NCBI GenBank assembly: GCA_028686735.1
Contig: JAQUBO010000019.1
Span: 1 to 33,873 of the forward strand
Source of the DNA: Bacteroidales bacterium
GTDB lineage: Bacteria > Bacteroidota > Bacteroidia > Bacteroidales > ML635J-15
DNA length: 33,873 nt
Direction of reading: 5' to 3'
The position numbers and the translations under genes are program-made. Shown here piece after piece: positions 1-7,629 of the stretch; position 1 is the first letter of the stretch; each line of letters starts with the position of its first letter. The notes under the pieces were generated by a model that ran no database searches, had not been told where the DNA came from, and saw only the letters and a list, made by a program, of their open reading frames with translations.

Positions 1-3000
1 TCTATCAGCATTAACAGATAGTACTTTTCGGACTTCATGCACAAAATACATCTCCATTTCACCTTTGTATTTCACATCTATTTTGCCTCTATATTGACAA
101 ACAAAAAAATCTTTAATATGCTTATATGTTTCTTCGGAAACATTAACTTTCTTTATTGCTCCGTGGCTTTCCATTCTACTGGAAATATTAACAGTATCTC
201 CCCAAATATCATATTCTAGTTTTTTAGAACCAACAACACCTGCAACAACTGGTCCAGTATGAATTCCTATTCGTATTTCTAGTTTTAAATCACTTGCACT
301 ATTAATTTCATTTATTTTCCTTTGCATTTCCAAAGCAGCAAGCACAACCTCAATAGGGTTAGTTATATCTTTATTTGGCATTCCTCCTGCACACATATAA
401 GCATCTCCAATTGTCTTGATTTTTTCAATATTATAATCAGCAATAATTTTATCAAAATTTGTAAATACATTATTTAAGTGCTTTATTAAATCTTCGGGTT
501 TTGTTTGCTCAGCGATCTCAGTAAACCCTTGTATATCAGCAAACATAACGGTAACCATATCATATTTTTGTGATTTAGCTTTGCCTGTCTCTCGTATTTC
601 ATCAACAGCATTTTGAGGAAGTAATTTGTTTACAAGCTGCTCTGTTTGTTCTTTTTGGTATGCTAATTCGTTAGTTCGATCTTCAACTAGTTTCTCGAGG
701 CTATATCTTTCTTTCGCATGCCTTAACTCATTTAGTTTTAACACTAAATAAATTATAGCAGCAAATACTATTAAATATATTGCAAAAGCATAAATAGTTC
801 TATAATATGGAGCTTTAACCTCAAATCTCAAGCCTAGTTCATCACTTACATTCCCATAAGCATCTTTTGCTTGCACTTTAAAAGTGTAGTTTTTTTCAAC
901 TAAGGAAGTGTATTCCTTAAAGGCTTCAGTTGTCCATGCTGACCAATCATCATCAAAGCCCTCAAGTTTAACGCGATAATCGACTTCTCCATAGGTACTA
1001 TATGCCAATCCCGAAAAATCAAAACGTATTGTTTTATCTTTAAAATTATAATTTATTTTTCTTTTAGAGATATCTTCATTAGCAGATAAATAAATAACAG
1101 AATCTTTCCCTATTGTAATCGATCTAATATAACACGGAAACTTTTCAGATACTTCTTTAGAATTAACCTTATTATATTTTATCAAAGCATCAGCAGATCC
1201 AAACCACACCACACTATCATTCTCAGGATAAATACTTTCAATTACATATTCTGATAATTGTATAAATGGTTTTACTAAACGCGTATATTTTTTATTTGCC
1301 CCATTAAAAACTAAAACCCCAGTTTCTCTTTCATACTTACCATCATAAATACAACTGTACCACAAATTATAGATATTATCTTCTACAATAGGATAAAGAT
1401 GTTTATTCTCTTTTTCAAAATCAAAATTTAATAGTGTGTCTATAACAAACTCATTTGAAGAATAATTATATCGACACACACCTTTACTTGTTGAAAAGAG
1501 TGTACCCTGAAAAGAGTCAAAAACATCTATCCAATCGAATGCTTCTGGCAATCCATTTTTCTCATTATAATGTGAAAAACTTACATCGGTACTAACCCCA
1601 CTATAAAAACCTGTTTCATATAATCCGTCCTCGTTGGTTCCCATCCAAACATTTCCAAAATAATCTTCATTTAAACTTCTTATATTATAATTTAAGCCTT
1701 TTAAATACCCCAGAGTATCAATTTTATTTTCATTTACATCTGCTATTAGTAGCCCTTCTGATGAACCAAATAAATATTTATTCTGGAAATAGCTAAGTTT
1801 TAATGAAGAATTAAAAGAGCCTTTAATAACTAGCCTTGCAGACTTATCCTTAATTAAATAAATTCCTTTATTAGTAAGTGCATAAAAACAATCCTCAATT
1901 TCGATTAATTGCCAACACATGGCACGGATACCACTTACTTTTTCAAACCGACGTCTAAAATCAAAAACATTTCGGTTTTTATCATAAATATTACCACTAT
2001 AATAACGATATACACCACTTGCAGTACCCAAATATAAAACGCCATTAGACCTTGCTATAGTGATTACTGCACCATTAAAACCAAATGATGATTCAAAAAA
2101 ACTAAGATTAGAGTTTACTTCTACTAATGTAATCCCATTAAATGTTGTAAGCCATACATCCCCTCTACTATCAACAAAGATATCTGTTATTTGGTTATCC
2201 ATAAGTCCATTATCGCGACTAATAGAATAAATAAAATCGCCTGCAAGATTAACACATACAACACCTCCATGTTGTGTACCAATAATTAGGGAGTTATTAT
2301 TAAGCAAACGTCCTATTCTATAACCATTAGAACTTATAAACTCATCAGCTTCTGTGTTTAATTCGCTTAATTGCGAGTCTTTATAAATTAAAAAACCTTT
2401 ATTATTTTTAGGTTTTATTATAAAATCATTATCATTTAAAATAATAATATCGGCAATATCAATGTCGGTAAAGAGTTCATGGTCAGGGTGTTTTTTTAAG
2501 ACCTCGTTTTCCCAAAAATAAATTCCTCTGTTGGGCATATAAATCAAAACACGATTATTTTGTTTAAAAATGTCTATTCCTGGAGCATTTGATTGCTCTA
2601 GCATAAGAGTATCCTTATTATAAACTAGCAATTGATGAGAACTTGTAAAAAACACTTCATTATTAAGAGCAACAACTTTTTGTATCTGACCTGGTTTAAA
2701 TTCGGAGCAATACTCAATATCTATTGTTGCTGTGAGTCCATCTTTATAATCTAGTTTACCTAATTGATTATATCCACCGAAATAAATCTCATTATTATTA
2801 TTAATATCCATAACCGGACGTCCTATTACTTTTATAAGTCGCCACGTATTGTTGTCAAACTCCATAATACCATTGGAGTTTCCAAAATACATAATATGGT
2901 TTTGATTTTGTAAAACACTAAAATTCTGACTTTCCTGTCCGTAGTTTTTTGGGGAATAGTTTTTTATTGCAGGAATACCATGTTCAATACTTTGTGAACA

Positions 3001-3051
3001 GACAATAGTAGCTACAAATAAGTTTAAAGAAAAGATCAGAAAATATTTCAT
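1..3051 (-). CDS. Propeller/Y_Y_Y membrane sensor with class III adenylyl cyclase output (3' end outside window)
   Basis: Open reading frame of 1017 codons from the ATG at 3051 to the window edge without a stop, so the C-terminus is missing. Residues 1-19 look like a signal peptide ending in CSQ. Residues from about 25 to 650 resemble the two-component-regulator beta-propeller, and about 657-737 a Y_Y_Y domain. One membrane helix lies at about 752-772, followed by a short coiled coil containing RTNELA. The cyclase domain starts near 825. It has metal-binding Asp839 (FADIQGFT) and Asp883 (TIGDAYM), 44 residues apart as in mammalian cyclases. Lys879 and Asp948 (YDIWGDT) are the pair expected for ATP rather than GTP specificity, and Asn955/Arg959 are the transition-state residues. 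Inference: it senses an extracytoplasmic ligand and makes cAMP. It is divergent from hydF. The domain calls are firm; the ligand is unknown. Confidence 0.88.
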   Translation of the reverse strand, partial: MKYFLIFSLNLFVATIVCSQSIEHGIPAIKNYSPKNYGQESQNFSVLQNQNHIMYFGNSNGIMEFDNNTWRLIKVIGRPVMDINNNNEIYFGGYNQLGKLDYKDGLTATIDIEYCSEFKPGQIQKVVALNNEVFFTSSHQLLVYNKDTLMLEQSNAPGIDIFKQNNRVLIYMPNRGIYFWENEVLKKHPDHELFTDIDIADIIILNDNDFIIKPKNNKGFLIYKDSQLSELNTEADEFISSNGYRIGRLLNNNSLIIGTQHGGVVCVNLAGDFIYSISRDNGLMDNQITDIFVDSRGDVWLTTFNGITLVEVNSNLSFFESSFGFNGAVITIARSNGVLYLGTASGVYRYYSGNIYDKNRNVFDFRRRFEKVSGIRAMCWQLIEIEDCFYALTNKGIYLIKDKSARLVIKGSFNSSLKLSYFQNKYLFGSSEGLLIADVNENKIDTLGYLKGLNYNIRSLNEDYFGNVWMGTNEDGLYETGFYSGVSTDVSFSHYNEKNGLPEAFDWIDVFDSFQGTLFSTSKGVCRYNYSSNEFVIDTLLNFDFEKENKHLYPIVEDNIYNLWYSCIYDGKYERETGVLVFNGANKKYTRLVKPFIQLSEYVIESIYPENDSVVWFGSADALIKYNKVNSKEVSEKFPCYIRSITIGKDSVIYLSANEDISKRKINYNFKDKTIRFDFSGLAYSTYGEVDYRVKLEGFDDDWSAWTTEAFKEYTSLVEKNYTFKVQAKDAYGNVSDELGLRFEVKAPYYRTIYAFAIYLIVFAAIIYLVLKLNELRHAKERYSLEKLVEDRTNELAYQKEQTEQLVNKLLPQNAVDEIRETGKAKSQKYDMVTVMFADIQGFTEIAEQTKPEDLIKHLNNVFTNFDKIIADYNIEKIKTIGDAYMCAGGMPNKDITNPIEVVLAALEMQRKINEINSASDLKLEIRIGIHTGPVVAGVVGSKKLEYDIWGDTVNISSRMESHGAIKKVNVSEETYKHIKDFFVCQYRGKIDVKYKGEMEMYFVHEVRKVLSVNADR

Positions 3052-3072
3052 ATTCCGAAAAAGTATTTTAAA

Positions 3073-3104
3073 CAAACTTAGGTTAAATTTGTAATTTATC
3101 CAAA
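3073..3104 (-). promoter_or_regulatory. Bacteroidota-type promoter of the cyclase gene
   Basis: On the minus strand TTTG (3104-3101) and TAAGTTTG (3080-3073) are separated by 20 bp, matching the Bacteroidota -33/-7 consensus TTTG-N17-23-TAnnTTTG. Transcription should start about 5 bp beyond the -7 box, near 3068, leaving a leader of under 20 nt before the ATG at 3051. Confidence 0.6.
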
Positions 3105-3123
3105 CCTATTTAATAAAAAATAC

Positions 3124-3131
3124 TATTTTTG
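3124..3131 (+). promoter_or_regulatory. -7 element upstream of hydF
   Basis: TATTTTTG fits TAnnTTTG and ends 17 bp before the hydF start. No -33 TTTG lies at the right distance; the nearest is 32 bp upstream. It is therefore a half-supported promoter for the hydF operon. Confidence 0.4.
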
Positions 3132-3148
3132 ATAAAAAGAATAATTGA

Positions 3149-4348
3149 ATGTCAAAAGGAAAAGAAAACAAACCACATATTGGAATTTACGGAAAACGTA
3201 ATGTAGGTAAAAGTTCATTAATAAATTCTATTGCAGCACAAGAGGTTTCAATTGTGGCTGATTATAAAGGAACTACAACAGATCCAGTTAAAAGATCTTT
3301 TGAAATAACAGGGTTTGGTCCTGTAATTTTTATTGACACCGCAGGTATTGATGACGATGGAAACATTGGAAAATTAAGAATAAAGAAAACGTTTGACACA
3401 ATTGATAAAATCGATTTAGGAATAATACTTATAAATGATTATCAACTTGATAAATATGAGGAGAAAATTATTGAAAAATTAAAGTCTTTTGAAACTCCAT
3501 TTTTTATTATTAACGGAAAGGCAGACCTTATTCAAGTCGATAATAATAATAAAAATGAACTCAAAATTAAATATAACACTCCTGTATTAGATTTTTCGGT
3601 AAAAAACAACAATAATATCGATAACATTTTAGATACGATAAAAAAACTTATTCCAGATAGTAATTGGAAAACAAACTCTATGATTGGGGATATTGTATCC
3701 TCTGGAGACATGGTTTTACTAATCACTCCCATTGACATAGCGGCTCCACAAGGGCGTTTAATTTTACCACAAGTACAAGTAATACGCGATATTTTAGATA
3801 ACGACTGTGTAGCAATTGTTCTTAAAGAACAAGAGGTAAATGGCTTTTTACAAAAATCTGCAATTAAACCAAAACTAGCCATAACCGACTCTCAAATATT
3901 TTTGCAAGCGGCTACCTCAATCCCAAAAGACATACCTCTAACAGGATTTTCGGTTTTATTAGCAAAGCATAAAGGCGATTTTGAAAATTACCTTAAAGGC
4001 ACACCAAAATTATCAGAATTACAAGATTACGATAAAGTACTAATTCTAGAATCTTGTAGCCACCATGTCTCCTGCGAAGATATTGGACGAGTAAAAATAC
4101 CTGATTGGTTAATTGACTTTACGGGCAAGAAACTTGACTTTACGGTAGTAGCAGGTTTAGATAATATACCTGGAAAAATAACAGATTACGCTATCGTTAT
4201 TCAATGTGGTGGCTGCGTCATTACAAAAAAACAAATAATATCCAGACTTAAACCTGCTGTAGAGGCGGGTATTCCAGTTACAAATTATGGAATGACAATA
4301 GCCTACATACAAGGCATTTATGAAAGAGCTGTTAAGCCGTTTATTTAA
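3149..4348 (+). CDS. hydF: [FeFe]-hydrogenase maturation GTPase HydF
   Basis: 399 residues, the usual length for HydF, the GTPase scaffold on which the 2Fe subcluster is assembled before transfer to apo-hydrogenase HydA. The N-terminal G domain has a P-loop at about 15-22 (GKRNVGKS), a TTT switch I at 42-44 and DTAG at 63-66. The C-terminal cluster domain shows Cys303-x-His305 and Cys353-x-x-Cys356, the HydF iron-sulfur ligands. The residue before Cys353, often His in HydF, is Gln here. The start is the only sensible ATG. It leads a likely three-gene operon (19 nt, then 5 nt gaps) with a phosphoesterase and a folate enzyme. No hydE, hydG or hydA is present in the window. The identification is firm. 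Confidence 0.95.
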   Translation: MSKGKENKPHIGIYGKRNVGKSSLINSIAAQEVSIVADYKGTTTDPVKRSFEITGFGPVIFIDTAGIDDDGNIGKLRIKKTFDTIDKIDLGIILINDYQLDKYEEKIIEKLKSFETPFFIINGKADLIQVDNNNKNELKIKYNTPVLDFSVKNNNNIDNILDTIKKLIPDSNWKTNSMIGDIVSSGDMVLLITPIDIAAPQGRLILPQVQVIRDILDNDCVAIVLKEQEVNGFLQKSAIKPKLAITDSQIFLQAATSIPKDIPLTGFSVLLAKHKGDFENYLKGTPKLSELQDYDKVLILESCSHHVSCEDIGRVKIPDWLIDFTGKKLDFTVVAGLDNIPGKITDYAIVIQCGGCVITKKQIISRLKPAVEAGIPVTNYGMTIAYIQGIYERAVKPFI

Positions 4349-4367
4349 AATAATATAATATTAGCAA

Positions 4368-4865
4368 ATGCGTAAAATTGGTTTAATTTCAGATACTCAC
4401 GGTCATATTGACGAAGAATGGCTCGATTTTTTAGCTGATGTGGATGAAATATGGCACGCAGGAGATATTGGTACCGAAAAAGTATTAGATTTATTAGAAA
4501 GTAAAAAAATCGTTAGAGCAGTTTATGGGAATATTGATGATACAAATATTCGTAAACGAACGAAAAAAAACTTAAGATTTAATTGTGAAGGAGTTGATGT
4601 CTGGATAACCCATATAGGAGGATACCCTGGCAACTATAATGCAAGAATAAAAAATGAAATATTTAGAAATCCTCCTCGGCTTTTTATCTCGGGTCATTCG
4701 CATATTTTAAAAATTATAAACGATAAAAAACTTGGATTACTTCATATTAATCCTGGAGCGGCAGGAAACAAAGGTTGGCATAAGTTTGTTACTACTGTAA
4801 AGTTTATAGTAAATAATGGTAAAATATCAGACTTAAAAGTGTTTGAGAAAAAGCGAAAAATATAA
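4368..4865 (+). CDS. YfcE/MJ0936-family metallophosphoesterase
   Basis: 165 residues, a complete small calcineurin-like phosphoesterase. The metal-binding motifs appear in order: SDTHG (Asp9, His11), HAGDIG (Asp33), GNID (Asn55), THIGG (His82), GHSH (His110, His112), then NPGA. Known members hydrolyse phosphodiesters in a divalent-metal-dependent way; the physiological substrate is usually unknown. It lies 19 nt after hydF and 5 nt before the MTD1-like gene, so the three are probably cotranscribed. The context does not reveal the substrate. The family call is firm and the role is open. Confidence 0.9.
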   Translation: MRKIGLISDTHGHIDEEWLDFLADVDEIWHAGDIGTEKVLDLLESKKIVRAVYGNIDDTNIRKRTKKNLRFNCEGVDVWITHIGGYPGNYNARIKNEIFRNPPRLFISGHSHILKIINDKKLGLLHINPGAAGNKGWHKFVTTVKFIVNNGKISDLKVFEKKRKI

Positions 4866-4870
4866 ATCTT

Positions 4871-5851
4871 ATGGAAAACAAGTATTCTCAAAAAATATTA
4901 AATGTTCAGAGTCTTATAGAGAAATATGATGAACCTAATTTTGCGTGTAATAAGTTTTTTTATGAACAACATAAAATATATCCCAGTCTTGCAGTAATAC
5001 TCACTAATGATAATCAGGGAAGTATTTCTTACGTAAAAGGAATTAAGAAGTTTTGTGAAAAAAATTATGTCAGTTGTAAAGACTATCGAGTTTCCTCATC
5101 AAAAGACTTAATTAAAACAATTGACAATCTAAATAATGACAAAACGGTACATGGGATTATGGTTATGTATCCTACTGGTTATCAAGAGAAAGACACTATG
5201 TTTATGAATATGATAAACCCAATGAAAGATTTAGAGGGCTTGCATAATTCATATCTCGGATATTTAGTTCAATACGAAAAATTTAGAGATCCAGAGCATC
5301 TTAAAAAATTAGTTATTCCTCCTACTGCCAAAGGAATATTAAGCATTCTTAAACGATATGCCATCGATTATGAAAACTACTATAAAAAGTATAACATATA
5401 TCCCGAAAATAATTTAGAAAATCATTTTGACCTTGAAGGAAAAAGAATTACGATTATTAATGACTCCCTTGCAGTAGGACGATCATTAGCATTAATGTTG
5501 TTAAATGAAAATGCTTATGTTCAAGTTTGTCACCAATATACACCCTTTGCAAAAGTTTTAGAATCAGTAAAAGACTCTGACATTATTATTTCGGCTGTCC
5601 CCTCTGCATCTTTTGTTATTCCAACAGATTCTATTTCTGAAAAAAGCATAGTTATTGATATCTCTTTTGAAGGTAATTTTGAATACCCTTCTGTAATTGA
5701 GAAGTGTTTTAAAATAGCTCCTCGTTGGGATATTGTAACAAAAGGGAATAGAATTAATGACATGACTTTAAATCGTCTTATATCTAATTTGCATTACCTT
5801 ATTAATTGTTGCCTGCCAGATGTAACTTTGTTAGAAATGCAAAAGATGTAA
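4871..5851 (+). CDS. FolD-related methylenetetrahydrofolate dehydrogenase, probably monofunctional (MTD1-like)
   Basis: 326 residues, somewhat longer than bacterial FolD (about 285). FolD landmarks are present: SYVKG near 53-57, VHGIMV at 93-98, KDLEG at 119-123, and a Rossmann segment NDSLAVGRSLA at 197-207. The cyclohydrolase residues are not standard. The position of the FolD catalytic Lys (Tyr+4) is Ile58, the QLP-type Gln is Met99, and the KDVDG Asp is Glu122. From memory, yeast MTD1, an NAD-dependent dehydrogenase without cyclohydrolase activity, has the same Lys and Asp replacements and a similar GIMVYFP segment. Inferred reaction: 5,10-methylene-THF to 5,10-methenyl-THF. It is the last gene of the hydF operon. 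A plain bifunctional FolD is the less likely alternative. Confidence 0.75.
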   Translation: MENKYSQKILNVQSLIEKYDEPNFACNKFFYEQHKIYPSLAVILTNDNQGSISYVKGIKKFCEKNYVSCKDYRVSSSKDLIKTIDNLNNDKTVHGIMVMYPTGYQEKDTMFMNMINPMKDLEGLHNSYLGYLVQYEKFRDPEHLKKLVIPPTAKGILSILKRYAIDYENYYKKYNIYPENNLENHFDLEGKRITIINDSLAVGRSLALMLLNENAYVQVCHQYTPFAKVLESVKDSDIIISAVPSASFVIPTDSISEKSIVIDISFEGNFEYPSVIEKCFKIAPRWDIVTKGNRINDMTLNRLISNLHYLINCCLPDVTLLEMQKM

Positions 5852-5892
5852 AAAAATAATCCTGTAATAACCAATTTTAAAATATCTGTACC

Positions 5893-5900
5893 TATCTTTG
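5893..5900 (+). promoter_or_regulatory. -7 element directly before the antiporter start
   Basis: TATCTTTG matches TAnnTTTG but lies only 4 bp before the ATG at 5905. If used, the transcript would be nearly leaderless. No -33 TTTG is visible at 17-23 bp upstream, so this is tentative. Confidence 0.3.
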
Positions 5901-5904
5901 CAAA

Positions 5905-7497
5905 ATGGATCCAGTATGGTTAAGCATTGCATTTGTATTTGGGCTTGGTGTTAGAACTCTAGGACTACCACCATTAGTAGGGTATCTGCTTGCAGGTTTT
6001 GTCTTAAACTACTTTGGTGTCGAACAAGGCACTTTTGTTAGTATTATATCTGAGCTTGGAATAACTCTTTTGTTATTTACCATTGGATTAAAAGTTAAAC
6101 TAAAAAATTTAATTAAACCCGAAATATGGGCTGGTGCTTGTATGCACATGGGAATTACTACTGTTGTTTTTACAGCAACAATTTTTGGGCTAAGTTTTAT
6201 TGGCTTAAATTATTTAAGTGATCTCGACTGGCAAACCTCTCTTCTTATAGCTTTTGCTCTCAGTTTTTCAAGTACAGTTTTTGCCGTAAAAGTCTTTGAA
6301 GACTTTGGTGAATTTAATTCTTATCACGGCATTTTAGCAATTGGAGTACTTATTATGCAAGATATCTTTGCTGTTATTTTTCTTGTTTTTGCAGCAGGAG
6401 AAATTCCCAAAATTTATGCCTTAACTCTTCCCCTTGTTCTCATAATTATTAAACCACTTTTAGTTTGGTTAATGAAACGAATTGGGCATGGTGAATTGCT
6501 TGTACTTTTCGGTTTTTTTGTTGCTCTAGTATTAGGAGCCGAAATGTTTAAGTTTTTTGGAATAAAAGACGATCTTGGAGCACTTATAATGGGGATATTG
6601 CTCGCAAACACAAAAAAAGCAAATGAATTATATGAAAACCTTATAGGCTTTAAAGATTTTTTCCTTATCGGGTTTTTTCTCTCTATTGGATTAATTGGGC
6701 TACCAAGCTTAGAACACCTCATCATTGCTATTATTATAACTTTACTTATTAATATTAAAATTATTATATATTTTCTAGTATTTACTAGATTTAAAGTGAG
6801 GGCTCGAACAGCGTTTTTTGCAACACTCGGACTATCAAATTACAGTGAGTTCGGTCTTATTGTAATAGCAATTGCAGTATCAACAGGCATGATACCTTCC
6901 GATTGGTTGATAATTATTGCGATAGCATTATCGATATCTTTTATAGTATCCTCGCCATTAAATGCCAAGGGACACAAAATATTTGCATTTGTACGAAAGC
7001 ATCTAAAATTCTTTGAGACTAAATTACGATTAGAATATGATAAAAATTTCGATATTGGAAATGCCGAAATACTAGTATTTGGTATGGGCAGAATCGGAAC
7101 CGCTGTTTATGACCAACTAAGCAAAAAATACGGAAAAACTGTTTTAGCAATAGATATTGATAACGATAAGGTTATAGAACATAAAAATGCTGGAAGAAAC
7201 GTTTTACATGATGATGCAACCGATATTGAATTCTGGGATGCAGTAAAACGAGACCACCAAAATGCCGCACAAGTAAAAATTGCAATATTTTGCATGGATA
7301 ACTATAACGCTAAGGTAGTGGCAATAGACAGGCTGAAAACTATCGGTTACAAAGGAAGCATTGCTGCAACAGGTGTTCATGACGACCAAATAAATGAATT
7401 AAAAAGTCTTGGAGTTGATGCCGCATACAATACTTATACTGAAGCCGGCACTGGATTTGCAGACCATTTGTGCTTAACAATACAGAAAAAAACATAG
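5905..7497 (+). CDS. CPA2-family (Kef/YbaL-type) cation/proton antiporter with TrkA-N domain
   Basis: 530 residues. The first 370 or so are almost entirely hydrophobic, with about 12 membrane helices of the sodium/hydrogen exchanger fold; LVGYLLAG and SELGITLLLFTIGLKVKL are typical of Kef-type proteins. After a charged linker a Rossmann RCK-N/TrkA-N domain begins near residue 388, with the nucleotide motif G393-M-G395-R-I-G398 and acidic residues at the end of the second strand (AIDID). The family exchanges K+ or Na+ for H+ in the inner membrane, gated by the cytoplasmic nucleotide-binding domain. No RCK-C domain is present, and no KefF/KefG-like ancillary gene is adjacent, so glutathione-gated KefB/C is unlikely. 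The exact ion is undetermined. Confidence 0.88.
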   Translation: MDPVWLSIAFVFGLGVRTLGLPPLVGYLLAGFVLNYFGVEQGTFVSIISELGITLLLFTIGLKVKLKNLIKPEIWAGACMHMGITTVVFTATIFGLSFIGLNYLSDLDWQTSLLIAFALSFSSTVFAVKVFEDFGEFNSYHGILAIGVLIMQDIFAVIFLVFAAGEIPKIYALTLPLVLIIIKPLLVWLMKRIGHGELLVLFGFFVALVLGAEMFKFFGIKDDLGALIMGILLANTKKANELYENLIGFKDFFLIGFFLSIGLIGLPSLEHLIIAIIITLLINIKIIIYFLVFTRFKVRARTAFFATLGLSNYSEFGLIVIAIAVSTGMIPSDWLIIIAIALSISFIVSSPLNAKGHKIFAFVRKHLKFFETKLRLEYDKNFDIGNAEILVFGMGRIGTAVYDQLSKKYGKTVLAIDIDNDKVIEHKNAGRNVLHDDATDIEFWDAVKRDHQNAAQVKIAIFCMDNYNAKVVAIDRLKTIGYKGSIAATGVHDDQINELKSLGVDAAYNTYTEAGTGFADHLCLTIQKKT

Positions 7498-7578
7498 ATC
7501 TATATCGCATAAACAACTTTAGCCCTCACTAAAAATAATAATGCAGGTAAAGATATTATGGAGGTATCTTTTTTTGTT

Positions 7579-7586
7579 TATATTTG
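7579..7586 (+). promoter_or_regulatory. -7 element that decides the start of the MFS gene
   Basis: TATATTTG is a perfect TAnnTTTG. It lies inside the longer reading frame that opens at 7558, so a transcript starting near 7592 could only use the ATG at 7630. No TTTG is seen at -33. Confidence 0.4.
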
Positions 7587-7629
7587 TAGCAGAAAGCTTT
7601 TAAAATGTATTTTGCACACGAATAATAAC

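Noticed and set aside
37-219. Plus-strand 60-codon open frame near the window start
   Set aside because: It is antisense to the cyclase domain, whose motifs read clearly on the minus strand.
7558-7629. Upstream ATG extension of the MFS transporter
   Set aside because: The extra 24 residues are not OFA-like and contain the -7 promoter box at 7579-7586.
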